Assembly (NCBI GenBank): GCA_963847575.1
Contig: CAWKAL010000013.1
Location: 1 to 48,031 of the forward strand
DNA length: 48,031 bases
Source of the DNA: JASBSR01 sp963847575
Lineage (GTDB): Bacteria; Pseudomonadota; Gammaproteobacteria; SZUA-229
Direction of reading: 5' to 3'
Positions 1-9,289 of this stretch are shown here, piece by piece. The position numbers were made by a program, and so were the translations under genes. Positions within the stretch are counted from its first letter, which is position 1. Each line of letters opens with the position of its first letter. The notes below the pieces were generated by a model. The model ran no database searches. It saw only the letters and a list, made by a program, of their open reading frames with translations, and had not been told where the DNA came from.

Positions 1-952
1 CGCACCGCCGAGTGCAGTATGTGACAGGTTGAGTACGCCTTTCGAATCCGGCGGTGCGACCAGTGCCGTAATTTCGATAGTAGCGGTTTGCGCGGTGGTG
101 GTGTATTCGCGCGCGCCACCCAGGGTACCGCTGGCTTCCAGCGGCACATTTTGATTACCGGATGCGCCCGGCAAGGTGTCATAGCGGGTGGTCACCGAGT
201 TGAGCAATTGCTGCCCCGGTGCGACTGCATCATCCGGGTTTGCGCGGTAATACAGGAATACCGTGGTGCCTGGATCGATCTTTTGCAGCGCGGTACTGTT
301 GGCCGACAAAATCGTCACGGTGCCGGCGCCTGCTGCGCCACCGCCCGGGGTGTTGTCCGGCAGAATGGTTATGGTGGCTTCGTCAGCCTCATCAGCGACG
401 CCATCGCCATCATTGTCGAGGCCGTCAGTTGCAAAATCAGCAAGCGTCAATAAATCACTTGGATCCAGCACATCGGTAATATCAACATCGTAGGCCGGCG
501 CACGCTGGAAGCTGGTAACACCATCTGTCGCTTCATTGGTAATCCTGATGCGATAGATATAATCATCATTGGTATCGCCATCATTCACCAGCGGCAGGAA
601 AGTAGTACAGGTCGGACCAGCGCCATTGATAGACTCGTTACATACATCCTTGATCACGGTCAGGCTGGGCTCGATCACTCTGATAGATTTCGCCGACGCA
701 AGGTTACCGGTGGATAGCCCGGTGTTGTTGGCCCGAACGAAATAACCGTGCCACCAAAATCAACATCAAATGTTGCGTTCAATGTATCTGTTCGTGTGAC
801 CGGATGCAGGTTGGGTGCCGCTGATAAATTGAGCGCATCATTCAAGGTACGTTCAACCAGGTCGACACTGAAGGTTTCATCAGTAGAGAATGGATCGAAT
901 GTCCAGGTAATATTGGTTTCAGCCAGCGGGTTCAGCGCTGCGGGTACTGTTG

Positions 953-1467
953 TTACATTAAGAATGCCCGCCGAGCTGTTGGTAGTGTCATCAGAAATAT
1001 AGCCCTGGCCATTAGGGTATGGTATCCGTCACCTGTGCATTCTGAATCATCGATGCCGCCAAATCCCGGTGTCGCAAAACCAAACCAGCCGGCTTCCATG
1101 CGGAAGGTACAGTCTTCACCGATATGCACGCGGTTGTTATTGATCGGCGCCGGATTGTTTTCACTGCAGTCACCCTGGATGACCTTGGTGAGATTAAAAC
1201 CAATCAGACGCGCACGGATTGAATCCAGCGAGTAATTGTTCGCGGTGTTAATAATGGTCACGGTATCCGGTGGCGGGAACGCCAGCGGCGTGCCATTACT
1301 CTGGGTAATTTCACCGACCACGTCTGCGCGGAAGGTAAGGTCAGCACCGCCGCGCCCGTATTCTTCTGCACGATAAACGTAAAGCTGTCGGTGTCACCGG
1401 GGATGATCGGATTCGTGTTAGTACACAGGTACATGGTCGCCGTCGGCGGCAAGGGGCCGGCACCCAT
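953..1467 (-). CDS. DUF11 protein, third and fourth small open fragments
   Basis: Two short pieces carry on the DUF11 reading. The first, from 1467 to about 1350, contains MYLCTNTNPIIPGD and FIVQKNTG. The second, from about 1350 to about 1017, contains ADLTFRADVVGE, ending near ECTGDGY. The join near 1350 needs one inserted base. The second piece ends at a tandem ATACC duplication near 1015, after which the reading PNGQGYISDDTTNSS continues in another frame. None of these pieces has its own ribosome binding site, so they are remnants of one gene, not separate genes. Confidence 0.55.
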
Positions 1468-3614
1468 ACGGCGCGCGGTGGCGGTGGATTACCTATATTC
1501 ACGCAGTTGCCTGGCGCAGTGACAGCAAGACCATTACCTGTAGTAACCACGGTGAAGAAATCTGTCGCATCGTGGCCACCGTTATTGGTGACCTGCACAT
1601 CCAGTGTCAGCGTTGCGGTCGGATCACTTAAAATATAAATCAGGTCGGGACTGGCCGGGTTGATATCAACATCGAGATCTTCCGGATCAGGCGTGATGCC
1701 GAGCAGATTGTTAGCCACCGCCGGGAAAGCAAATCCACAGGTGTTTTCAAACACCACGCTGAGATCGTTGCGCAGCGGTGTTGTCACCGCGGGATCGGTC
1801 GCGGGCACGGGCGGAGGCGCGGTTTCAGTGCGCACCTCAGGATCGGCAACAATATCAAAACCGTTCGCCTTGACCACGCCGAGGGTGATCACCAGCACAT
1901 CATTGTGCCTTAACAGGTGATCCTGTGGTGCTGCCGGTGGTGGTGGAGCCGCCACACCGTTGCTGGTGAGAGCAAATGACGGGCTGGTATTGTTTTCATC
2001 CGCGGCCTGTGGATTGGCCAGGGTGATGGTGTCGATCATGCCGGCGTAGACACCAAACGCGGGCGTGACCACGGCTGTCTGCAATGTCTGGTCGAGCGCA
2101 TAACCCGCAGGCAGGACATCATCAATCACCAGGTTACGCACGCTGCCGCCCGAGTTATTGCGGACGGTGATGGTCACGATACCGGCGCTGCCGAGTGGCT
2201 GTGCCGGATTTCTGCCGGTGACGGTCTGGCTGATAATGACACCGTTCGGATCTACATCAGTACTGCTCAACTGGCTGTCGGTGATGGTGACCGCTGGTGC
2301 AATACCGTTGTTACTCGCTGCCGCGGTGAGTCCGCCTGCCGGTGGCGAATCAGCTTCACAACCCCACTCGATACCGACAGTGTTGGTCGTGCGGTTACAC
2401 AGGGTCTGGAACGTACCAACAAAATATATCTGTGCAACGTCACCTTGCAGGGCATCGATAAAAGTGCCCAGCGCTATCTCATCGGTGCCGGGATTACCAA
2501 ACGGGTCATCGACATCATGACTGGTCGATATCGGCGTGCCGGGCGGCGCGATACAGTCAGCCGGTGTTGCGCCACCCGCTGCGGCCGTTGCATCGGTTTC
2601 ATCTTTACAGATAAGCCTGATATTAAAGTTGGGCTGTACAGCACCCGGCGTGGTTTGCGCCAGGAAGGTGTAATCATTATTCATCAGCAGGTCTTCGAGA
2701 TCAGCCCGTGCCTGCGAATTATTATTGGCGACTGTCATGCGCCAGATAATGTCGTCCGCCGCGCCACCGAAGACATCATCGGTATACTGTGTAGCAGACT
2801 GGTTGGCATCGACGTTACGGCCCTGTATAGAAACCTCGGGCACGGGCTGCTCGATCGGAATCTCGAACACACTGCTGGTAGTCGTCTGCGGCGGCGGACC
2901 ACAGAACAGGCCGTAATCCGCGCTGGCCTGGATGTTCCTGTTGATCGAGGCCAGGCCTTCTTCATTGAAGGTGCCACCGATACCCACGGCCGGCGTATTT
3001 CTGCGTACGCGGAAACGTATTTCGATTTCCTGCGGTTGTCCCGGGCCAGCGCTGAAAGCACTGTAGAGCTCAGCCAGTTCAGGAATCTGTGCCGAGGTCC
3101 AGTTGATGGTTTCACTGTCGCCACCACCGATGAGCGGTTCCGGCACCGGATCGATCAGCGCGCCACCATCAACAGAATAACGCGTGGAATCGGCCACGTA
3201 GGTCAGCCCGGATATCCCCAGGTCTTCGGTGACATCCACATCGGTGAGCTTCACACTGCCGGTATTAGTCACCAGCAGGCGTATTTCACCTTCGTTACAC
3301 AATTCACAGAAACTGTTATTGGTATCATGCGACAGGGTCAACTGGTTGGGCGCGAGCACGATACCGGGTTCAGTGGTGGTATTAATGGTCGGGATGCCAC
3401 AACCCCATTCATTTTCAGAGGTGATAAATTCTGTCGGCGTCTGGAAACAGGTGGTCTCATCGATAATGGTTTCAATATCAATATTGAAACTCGCGCCCGC
3501 GGCAAGATCACCCAGCGTCCAGGTAATTAACTGCCCTTCCAGCTCACCCGGAAGCGGCACTGTGATCACCGGCCCGACAGTTGCCGGTGCTGGCGTCGAT
3601 GTATTGAATGTCAT
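1341..3614 (-). CDS. DUF11 protein, second open fragment
   Basis: This is the continuation of the giant DUF11 protein in the next frame. The first Met is at 3614, but the frame is open further upstream to the indel near 3658, so 3614 is not a real start. It carries several DUF11 modules (for example VTNTGSVKLTDVDVTEDL and VTVRNNSGGSVRNLVIDD). After NIGNPPPPRAV, near 1480, it turns into an Arg- and Cys-rich non-homologous tail, which marks the next frame change. Confidence 0.7.
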   Translation of the reverse strand: MTFNTSTPAPATVGPVITVPLPGELEGQLITWTLGDLAAGASFNIDIETIIDETTCFQTPTEFITSENEWGCGIPTINTTTEPGIVLAPNQLTLSHDTNNSFCELCNEGEIRLLVTNTGSVKLTDVDVTEDLGISGLTYVADSTRYSVDGGALIDPVPEPLIGGGDSETINWTSAQIPELAELYSAFSAGPGQPQEIEIRFRVRRNTPAVGIGGTFNEEGLASINRNIQASADYGLFCGPPPQTTTSSVFEIPIEQPVPEVSIQGRNVDANQSATQYTDDVFGGAADDIIWRMTVANNNSQARADLEDLLMNNDYTFLAQTTPGAVQPNFNIRLICKDETDATAAAGGATPADCIAPPGTPISTSHDVDDPFGNPGTDEIALGTFIDALQGDVAQIYFVGTFQTLCNRTTNTVGIEWGCEADSPPAGGLTAAASNNGIAPAVTITDSQLSSTDVDPNGVIISQTVTGRNPAQPLGSAGIVTITVRNNSGGSVRNLVIDDVLPAGYALDQTLQTAVVTPAFGVYAGMIDTITLANPQAADENNTSPSFALTSNGVAAPPPPAAPQDHLLRHNDVLVITLGVVKANGFDIVADPEVRTETAPPPVPATDPAVTTPLRNDLSVVFENTCGFAFPAVANNLLGITPDPEDLDVDINPASPDLIYILSDPTATLTLDVQVTNNGGHDATDFFTVVTTGNGLAVTAPGNCVNIGNPPPPRAVWVPAPCRRRRPCTCVLTRIRSSPVTPTALRLSCRRIRARRC

Positions 3615-3639
3615 GCCCAGCGGAAGATTGATGCGATAC

Positions 3640-6600
3640 TCAGCATTGATAGCCGTACCCGGTGCCTACATTCGTCACCTGCGCGCGGAACGCATAATTG
3701 GTGGAATCGAGCAGGATAATATCCGGCGGGAAAAATTCCATATCGAGCTGGCCGGATAAAATCTCAAACGGTGTAGCGTTAATGTTTAACGTAAAGTCAC
3801 GATCAGAATCGGACGCGGTACCGTCCGGCGACGTATGATTACTGTCGTACGCCAGCTGTACCGCCATGCCTGGATTTACCAGTGCTGGATCACGCAAAAT
3901 AACGTTGTAACTAACAGCACCGTCTGCCGTCAGGTCAGCGTTGATGCTCGGCGCTGTCATCAGGATATCGTTACCCGAACGTACGCCGTCAAATGCTGAC
4001 AGCGAACCCGCGTAACTCAGGTCAGCCGTTGGATTCACCGGGTTGCCCGGTGCGCCGGCGGCACTGACAAATTCAAACTCGGTATCGTTGAACTGCAGCA
4101 GGATGTTATCGCTATTGGTGTCTGCCGCGGGGCCGGTGACATCAATCGTCACCGGGCTGACTGAACATACCGATACCGGATTGCCGCCATTAAATGTCGC
4201 CGCCACATCCAGTACAGCGCGTTCGATATTAACGTTGGCGGCCTGAATATAATCAGAAATTAGCGGGCCGAAGCAGCTGCCGGGACCGCCGGCCACTGAC
4301 AGGGTGGTCTGTTCAAGATAACCACCGATGTTATCGGTGTTGGTCGGATTACCAGCGACCAGATCACCTTCGGGCGATGTCGCGGTATACGTAATGAGTA
4401 CATCGTGATCGGCGATACTTGCAGGCAAGGCATTACAGCCTGCCGGTGACAGCGAACCAAAATCGGTGATTACCATCGCCGCAGTGCCATCGCCACCGGT
4501 AAAATCGCCGGCCGCGGGATTCAGGTCGGCATCACATATTGTGACACCGTCACTGATACGGGTAATGGTGAGATGTACATCGTTACGATTATTCGTCAGA
4601 ACCAGCGGCACACCTGCACCAATACTGCTTCTTAAATCAGCCGTGAAACTGCTGCCTGACCAGGTGCCACTAAAGCCGGCGGGAAAACTGTACGACACTG
4701 TGAACGGTATATGCTCGCCTTCACGCGCCTGGGTGTCGACAACACCATCACTGTCGAGTGCCCCCGCCTGGAAATTACCATCACCGCCGACGACGATATT
4801 GGTAACGGCATTGCCGACCGGGTTTTCATTCAGGATGAAGGTGGCCGAATCGCTGTTATTGATCGAACAACTGGCGTAATCCATGGTCGCCGTGTTGGTA
4901 ATGTTTTGCCCCGGCGGACACACCCCGGTGCTGCCGGTAAAATCGATCTGCAGGTTGGGCAGCGGTGACAGGTCATCACGATCGCCCCGCCAGGTAATGC
5001 TAGCGCCATCAGGAATCGCATTCCCCGCGGTGTAGGCACCGCCGTTTACCAGCACTTCCGTTGTTGGTGGTATTGCATTAATAACCGCGTTGGAAACTCC
5101 GACAGGCAAGGTATCGGTAACAATAAAGTCCAGGTTGGTGGGAGCACCATCATCTGGAAGACTGGCGGTATTGGTACCACCCAGTGCCAGGGTATAAGAA
5201 CCCGGGTTACCGATATTGATTGCGCCTGACGAAACCGACTTGGTGACATTGACGTCGGGTATATTGTTAATCGTGGTCGATGAAAACCGCAACGGCGGGA
5301 AGAAATCAGTACCGCAGGCATTCTGATAAGCAGGAATCCAGTCAATGTTCTGGTCCGCAGGCGGCGGACAGCTGTTGACACTGATATTGAACACCAGGTT
5401 TGCAGAAACACCCGCGGCCAGGGTGCCGTTATAGGTAAACACACCTGCCGCGTACGACCAGTTGGGTGACGCGATATTATTGACTGTGACCAGGTATCCC
5501 GCGACATTGAGATTAGCCGCAGACAGCGATATATTTTTTGCGATACCGGTGCCGGTATTCTGCACCGGCACGGTAATATCGACCCCGGCCGCGCCGTAGG
5601 GAATATTGGCATTCGGCGGGGTGTATTCGAGGAACGGGTTCTGTAAATCAAACGGTACGCTGTCATAGAAACTGCTGGTGGTGCCGAGACGCTCAATCAC
5701 ATCCGCATTGTTCTGTAAATTCGGGCACACCATCGCATTGGGATCGACGGTAACGGTTGCAAAAACCGTGACATCGACCTGTTCGCCCGGCGCAATGTAT
5801 TCAAACGTGTACTGGTTGCCGCCGGGCCCCGGCGCACCCGGCGGCGATGCCGGCGCATTGATCACCAGGCCGGTTAAATCCGGGCTGAGTACATCTGTTA
5901 ATTCAACATCAAATACCCCGCCCTGGCCGGCGCCCAGTATCGACACCGTAAATTCGACAGTATCACCATCGCCCGCAATTGCAGTCACTGCAGATTTGAG
6001 CAGGGCAACATCACCGCGACGCACTGACAGGTTGCGACTGATACTGTCAGTCTGGGCAGAGGCAGGCGTATTATCTATTTCGTTATAACTGACAGCGAAA
6101 TCAACCGGGTAAACACCCGCAGCCACCGAGGGTGGAGCATCATGCGTGGTTAAGCCGATTTCAAAATCATAACTACAGTCTGGCGGGATATCAGTATCAG
6201 CAGGGATGACAACCGTAATCGGCGTGCCCGGGCCACCGCCCTGGGTGGCGGTAATACCTGCGAGCGCAGGACACGCAGGTGCAGCAGGTGTTTCGGTGAC
6301 GGTCACCGCGTAGGGTGTGGTTGGCAGCCGGAAGCCGTTAAGCACATCGACACTAATGGCGAGATCGAACGCAGTATCAGTCGCCGGAACACCCGCACCA
6401 CCGAGATTGTTATCGACTGTGAGAACTAAGCTGTCACCCGTGGTATTGGTGACTTCACTGCTACCGTTCCAGGTACCGCCGGCATCCATGTAAGCATTGG
6501 CGCGCGCTGCATCAGCAGAACTGAAGCTGGTAGATAGATTGAGGTTGGCAACTGCAAAAGCATTACCCGCAGACAACAACAGACTGGCGGCAGCCAATGC

Positions 6601-6651
6601 CGCGCCAGCCAGAGAGTTGCCCCAGCGGTTGGTCGAAACCCCTTCCATCAT
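3640..6651 (-). CDS. DUF11 protein, first open fragment (N-terminal 1003 residues)
   Basis: This is the intact N-terminal piece of the giant DUF11 protein. The adjacent ATG-ATG pair at 6651 and 6648 is preceded by a weak ACAGG. The signal peptide has an n-region with RWGNS, a hydrophobic AAALAAASLLL-type core and cleavage after AFA. Several DUF11-like modules follow, each a few hundred residues long, rich in Asn, Thr, Gly and Pro, with paired Cys residues. The fragment ends artificially in NVGTGYGYQC. With one G removed near 3658 the reading becomes NVGTGTAINAEYRINLPLG and joins the next fragment smoothly. Confidence 0.75.
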   Translation of the reverse strand: MMEGVSTNRWGNSLAGAALAAASLLLSAGNAFAVANLNLSTSFSSADAARANAYMDAGGTWNGSSEVTNTTGDSLVLTVDNNLGGAGVPATDTAFDLAISVDVLNGFRLPTTPYAVTVTETPAAPACPALAGITATQGGGPGTPITVVIPADTDIPPDCSYDFEIGLTTHDAPPSVAAGVYPVDFAVSYNEIDNTPASAQTDSISRNLSVRRGDVALLKSAVTAIAGDGDTVEFTVSILGAGQGGVFDVELTDVLSPDLTGLVINAPASPPGAPGPGGNQYTFEYIAPGEQVDVTVFATVTVDPNAMVCPNLQNNADVIERLGTTSSFYDSVPFDLQNPFLEYTPPNANIPYGAAGVDITVPVQNTGTGIAKNISLSAANLNVAGYLVTVNNIASPNWSYAAGVFTYNGTLAAGVSANLVFNISVNSCPPPADQNIDWIPAYQNACGTDFFPPLRFSSTTINNIPDVNVTKSVSSGAINIGNPGSYTLALGGTNTASLPDDGAPTNLDFIVTDTLPVGVSNAVINAIPPTTEVLVNGGAYTAGNAIPDGASITWRGDRDDLSPLPNLQIDFTGSTGVCPPGQNITNTATMDYASCSINNSDSATFILNENPVGNAVTNIVVGGDGNFQAGALDSDGVVDTQAREGEHIPFTVSYSFPAGFSGTWSGSSFTADLRSSIGAGVPLVLTNNRNDVHLTITRISDGVTICDADLNPAAGDFTGGDGTAAMVITDFGSLSPAGCNALPASIADHDVLITYTATSPEGDLVAGNPTNTDNIGGYLEQTTLSVAGGPGSCFGPLISDYIQAANVNIERAVLDVAATFNGGNPVSVCSVSPVTIDVTGPAADTNSDNILLQFNDTEFEFVSAAGAPGNPVNPTADLSYAGSLSAFDGVRSGNDILMTAPSINADLTADGAVSYNVILRDPALVNPGMAVQLAYDSNHTSPDGTASDSDRDFTLNINATPFEILSGQLDMEFFPPDIILLDSTNYAFRAQVTNVGTGYGYQC

Positions 6652-6761
6652 CCTGTAAAAAAAATCCGGTAGCCTGAAGTATTATTCTTTTTTTATCAAT
6701 TAGTTACGTGGTTAATCATACACGCAAATCTTCAGCAACTATGTGAGGCATTGCTCACTCT

Positions 6762-6790
6762 GTTATATCTTGTATACGTCCTGTCGCCAA
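6762..6790 (-). promoter_or_regulatory. Putative sigma-70 promoter of the DUF11 gene
   Basis: On the minus strand TTGGCG is followed by exactly 17 bases and then TATAAC. This would start transcription near 6755 and give an untranslated leader of about 100 bases before the ATG at 6651. It lies in the 266-base gap between the operon end at 6918 and the DUF11 gene, which suggests the DUF11 gene has its own promoter as well as possible read-through. Confidence 0.45.
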
Positions 6791-6917
6791 AATAATGTAC
6801 TTCACCCTTTTTTTAGGAGTATTTCAGCCTTTTCGGGTGATTTTCCCGAAATCCTCCAGCCTGCCTGCCCATGGCCGGCACTGGCCAACGCTGGCCAATA
6901 TGGCCGAGCCGCCGCTA

Positions 6918-8288
6918 TCAGGATGCCGGCAGGAAATCGATGGGGTACAAAATCGTAATTGCCGGTACTCCCTCTTTCGGCCCAAAATTAAACTTGAGCA
7001 CGCGGTCGACAATTTGTGATTCGAGCGATGCCGAATCCATATCACTCGAATCCACCTTGCAGGCTGAGACCGCACCGTCCGGCTCGATTGTCAGGCGCAA
7101 CACCATCTTGCCCTGCAAGGTCGGGTTGCTGCGTAGCTGGCGATTGTAAATTCGGTAGAGCGCTGACTTGTAACGGTCAAACACAATCTGGATTTCTTCA
7201 TCGGTACGTGACGGGCCCGGCCCGCCGCTCAACGGACGTTCGTCACCAAAGAAATCACTGCCAATGGCGCTTTCGACACGCTCAAAGCCGACGCCTTTCA
7301 TGCCTTTGCCTGCGCCGCCGACATTACGGCTCAGCGAAGCAGTATTAATACCGCCACTGGATGTACCGGCCTTTGCCGTCACCAGCGAACGTGATGCAGT
7401 TTTCGCAGTTTTACCCAGTTCGCTGATACTGGCTTTTGCACCCAGTTTCTGGTCGACCGGGCTGGTATTAATCAGCTCCGAGAAATTTTTCTTGAACGCC
7501 ATCAGGCCTGCGCTTTCCGCTTTCTTGCGCGCCACTTTTGATTTTTCAGTTTTAGGCTCGGGCGCAACTTCCTTCGGACGTTTTTCTTTCGGGGTTTCGT
7601 CCAGCTTTTTCTCGACCGGCTTTGGCGGTGGTGGCGGTGGTGGCGGCGGTTTGCGCTCGAGCATGAGCTGCGCGAGACGTTCAGGCACTTCAACAGGTTC
7701 GAGCCTGTCGGGGATGGGTATTTCCCACAATGGAATCAGGTAACCGAAGAGGATGGCCAGAAACAGGCAGATGGCGAGAATGCGATGAAAGCGTTTTTCG
7801 TCTTCGCCCTTGGTTGTCCATGGCATGACCATCGGCCGGTAAGGCAATTTTGTCATTTCACGTTCAATGACAAAGTCATGCTGCACTTCTTCTGCTACTT
7901 CCTGCAGCATGACGCTCTCATCATTGAGAATGTTCACGCGTGCGGCCAGGCTTTGTACTTCTTCTTCGCCGGCTTCCTGGCGATGCTGAAGCTCATGTAC
8001 CCGGGTATCGTAATTGACCACCATGTCACGCACACGCTTGCTGTGCGCGCGCGCCTGCTCCTGGTCATAACCTTCACCCCAGAACATTTTCGCGCCACCC
8101 AGCTTGTTCAACTGGTCGAGGTGATCGCTGATTTCACTCAGCAACGAGAAACGACTGCGATCCGCGAGCAGGGTCTTCAGCTCGGCATCGACGCGGTCTT
8201 TCTCATCCTCGATTTTTACCAGCTCGCTGTAAGCTTCATCGAGCTTGCGATTAACCTCTTGCTGGCGTTCTGAGATACTTTTGCTCAC
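6918..8288 (-). CDS. Coiled-coil/TonB-type energy transducer (AgmX/PglI-like C-terminus)
   Basis: The 456-residue protein has an unusual order for a TonB. A long charged coiled-coil N-terminus (about 1-150) is followed by one transmembrane helix (about 168-188, RILAICLFLAILFGYLIPLW), a run of nine prolines (214-222) with a Lys/Glu/Pro linker, a Ser/Gly/Ala-rich stretch, and a C-terminal TonB-like domain (about 355-456) with VLRLTIEPDGAVSACKV and a terminal FNFGPKEG. In TonB-like proteins the C-terminal domain crosses the periplasm to contact outer-membrane partners, powered by ExbB/ExbD-like proteins. It is the last gene of the operon, 15 bases after the ExbD gene. The large cytoplasmic coiled coil is absent from classical TonB and fits better with Myxococcus AgmX/GltJ-type transducers, though no zinc-ribbon or FHA domain is evident. 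Confidence 0.85.
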   Translation of the reverse strand: MSKSISERQQEVNRKLDEAYSELVKIEDEKDRVDAELKTLLADRSRFSLLSEISDHLDQLNKLGGAKMFWGEGYDQEQARAHSKRVRDMVVNYDTRVHELQHRQEAGEEEVQSLAARVNILNDESVMLQEVAEEVQHDFVIEREMTKLPYRPMVMPWTTKGEDEKRFHRILAICLFLAILFGYLIPLWEIPIPDRLEPVEVPERLAQLMLERKPPPPPPPPPKPVEKKLDETPKEKRPKEVAPEPKTEKSKVARKKAESAGLMAFKKNFSELINTSPVDQKLGAKASISELGKTAKTASRSLVTAKAGTSSGGINTASLSRNVGGAGKGMKGVGFERVESAIGSDFFGDERPLSGGPGPSRTDEEIQIVFDRYKSALYRIYNRQLRSNPTLQGKMVLRLTIEPDGAVSACKVDSSDMDSASLESQIVDRVLKFNFGPKEGVPAITILYPIDFLPAS

Positions 8289-8303
8289 GAAATCCCGCCG
8301 TTG

Positions 8304-8801
8304 TTAGCTTTGTGATGCTTTCTGGATGACAGCCAGGGAAATTTTTCCATACCCGGCGCTGGTACAGCTCGACATGACTTTTTTGAGCAGCTTGAAAGGC
8401 ACGGTGCGGTGTGCAAGTACGGTAATTTCCCTGCTTTCGGCGACGGCCCTGGTTGTGATGCCGATGACTTTTTTCTGCTGTTCAAGCAAACGATCACGGA
8501 TGGGTGCGATAACCGAGTCAGTTGAATCGATCACATCCTGGGTGCTGACAACAATATCACCCTGCACCAGTACATTATCCTCTGTCACCAGCACTACCAC
8601 GGTTTCGCGCGGCTTGGCGTCGACGACCGAATCTGGCAATTTAATGCTCCTGGGTGGTTCGAGCACGTCACTGGACGAAGAATTCACCAGCAGGAAGAAT
8701 ACAAGAATGGTGAACACGTCCATCAGTGACACCAGGTTCAGGCTTGCTGGCCTGCTTTTATGGCTGCGGTCCATGCGCTTCATGCGTCGGTTCTGTTTCA
8801 C
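8304..8801 (-). CDS. ExbD/TolR-like biopolymer transporter with catalytic Asp
   Basis: The 165-residue protein has a basic cytoplasmic N-terminus, one transmembrane helix (about 22-40, LNLVSLMDVFTILVFFLLV) and a periplasmic domain. Asp28 sits in the position of the proton-binding Asp of ExbD/TolR. The periplasmic part contains VVVLVTEDNVLVQGDIVV, typical of the family. It overlaps the upstream ExbD-like gene by 4 bases, so the two are probably translationally coupled. In this family two TolR-type subunits sit inside a TolQ-type pentamer, and here the second subunit is the neighbouring Asp-less paralogue. Confidence 0.88.
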   Translation of the reverse strand: MKQNRRMKRMDRSHKSRPASLNLVSLMDVFTILVFFLLVNSSSSDVLEPPRSIKLPDSVVDAKPRETVVVLVTEDNVLVQGDIVVSTQDVIDSTDSVIAPIRDRLLEQQKKVIGITTRAVAESREITVLAHRTVPFKLLKKVMSSCTSAGYGKISLAVIQKASQS

Positions 8802-9289
8802 GGCGCATCACCTATTGAAATATTCGGGAACAGTTCGATTTCCTGTAATTCCGGATTATCGCCCTGCATCACTTCGGCCACGCGCACTGCATCCATCACC
8901 GTGATCAGCGAGTGATATTCGATATTCGGTTCCATCAGCACCGTGGCATCATTTTTATCAATATATTCAGCTTTGATTTTGAGCAGGTACTCGGACAGTG
9001 TTTTCAGATCGTATTCGTCATCCACCTTGGGGAAGCGCGCAATCACTACCTTGCCATTGCTGATCTCGAGGCCTTTTTCCCGGACGACAACTTCTATCGC
9101 GAGCTTGGGCTTGTCGGCGCTATTGGCGCCTGCGCCGGTAGGCAGGTTCAGCTCCATAATAGTAATACGCGAGAAAACAGCCGTAATCAGCAGGAACGGT
9201 ACCAGCACAACCATCAGGTTAAGGAAGGTTGTGATGTTAAGTTCAGGCGGCGTTTTGGTAGGCCGTTTGTAGTGGTGACCTCTAGCCAT
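8798..9289 (-). CDS. ExbD/TolR-like protein lacking the proton-binding Asp
   Basis: The 163-residue protein has an ExbD-like layout: a short basic N-terminus, a transmembrane helix (about 18-38, NITTFLNLMVVLVPFLLITA) and a periplasmic domain. Aligned without gaps to the downstream paralogue, the critical Asp is replaced by Asn24 and a Pro (Pro31) lies in the helix. The periplasmic part contains VTVMDAVRVAE near the C-terminus, a typical ExbD/TolR end segment. It overlaps the ExbB-like gene by 8 bases and the next ExbD by 4. The pairing suggests a heterodimeric ExbD in which only one subunit carries protons (inference). Confidence 0.87.
   Translation of the reverse strand: MARGHHYKRPTKTPPELNITTFLNLMVVLVPFLLITAVFSRITIMELNLPTGAGANSADKPKLAIEVVVREKGLEISNGKVVIARFPKVDDEYDLKTLSEYLLKIKAEYIDKNDATVLMEPNIEYHSLITVMDAVRVAEVMQGDNPELQEIELFPNISIGDAP

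Larger units (their letters stand above)
1..6651 (-). pseudogene. Giant secreted DUF11-repeat protein, frameshifted and cut by the left window edge
   Basis: One long reading on the minus strand starts at 6651 and is still open at base 1 (over 2,200 codons), but it changes frame about five times. The protein begins with a signal peptide (residues 1-33, ending AGNAFA) and continues as immunoglobulin-like DUF11 repeats, recognisable by recurring blocks such as VTNTGSVKLTDVDVTEDL and DVELTDVLSPDL. Near the left edge is a calcium-binding-like DNDGDGVADEADE segment (about 380-420). Putative indels: +1 in a CCC run near 3658; +2 or -1 in GCGCGC near 1480; -1 near 1350; a tandem ATACC duplication (+5) near 1015; -1 in an A/T run near 737. 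Removing each restores the repeat reading on both sides. Proteins of this family are usually very large, secreted and surface-exposed. Whether this is a true pseudogene or a misassembled intact gene cannot be decided from the sequence. Confidence 0.85.

Noticed and set aside
2445..3530. 361-codon plus-strand frame
   Set aside because: It is the reverse-strand shadow of the DUF11 gene with its Ser/Arg-rich composition, and has no gene signals.
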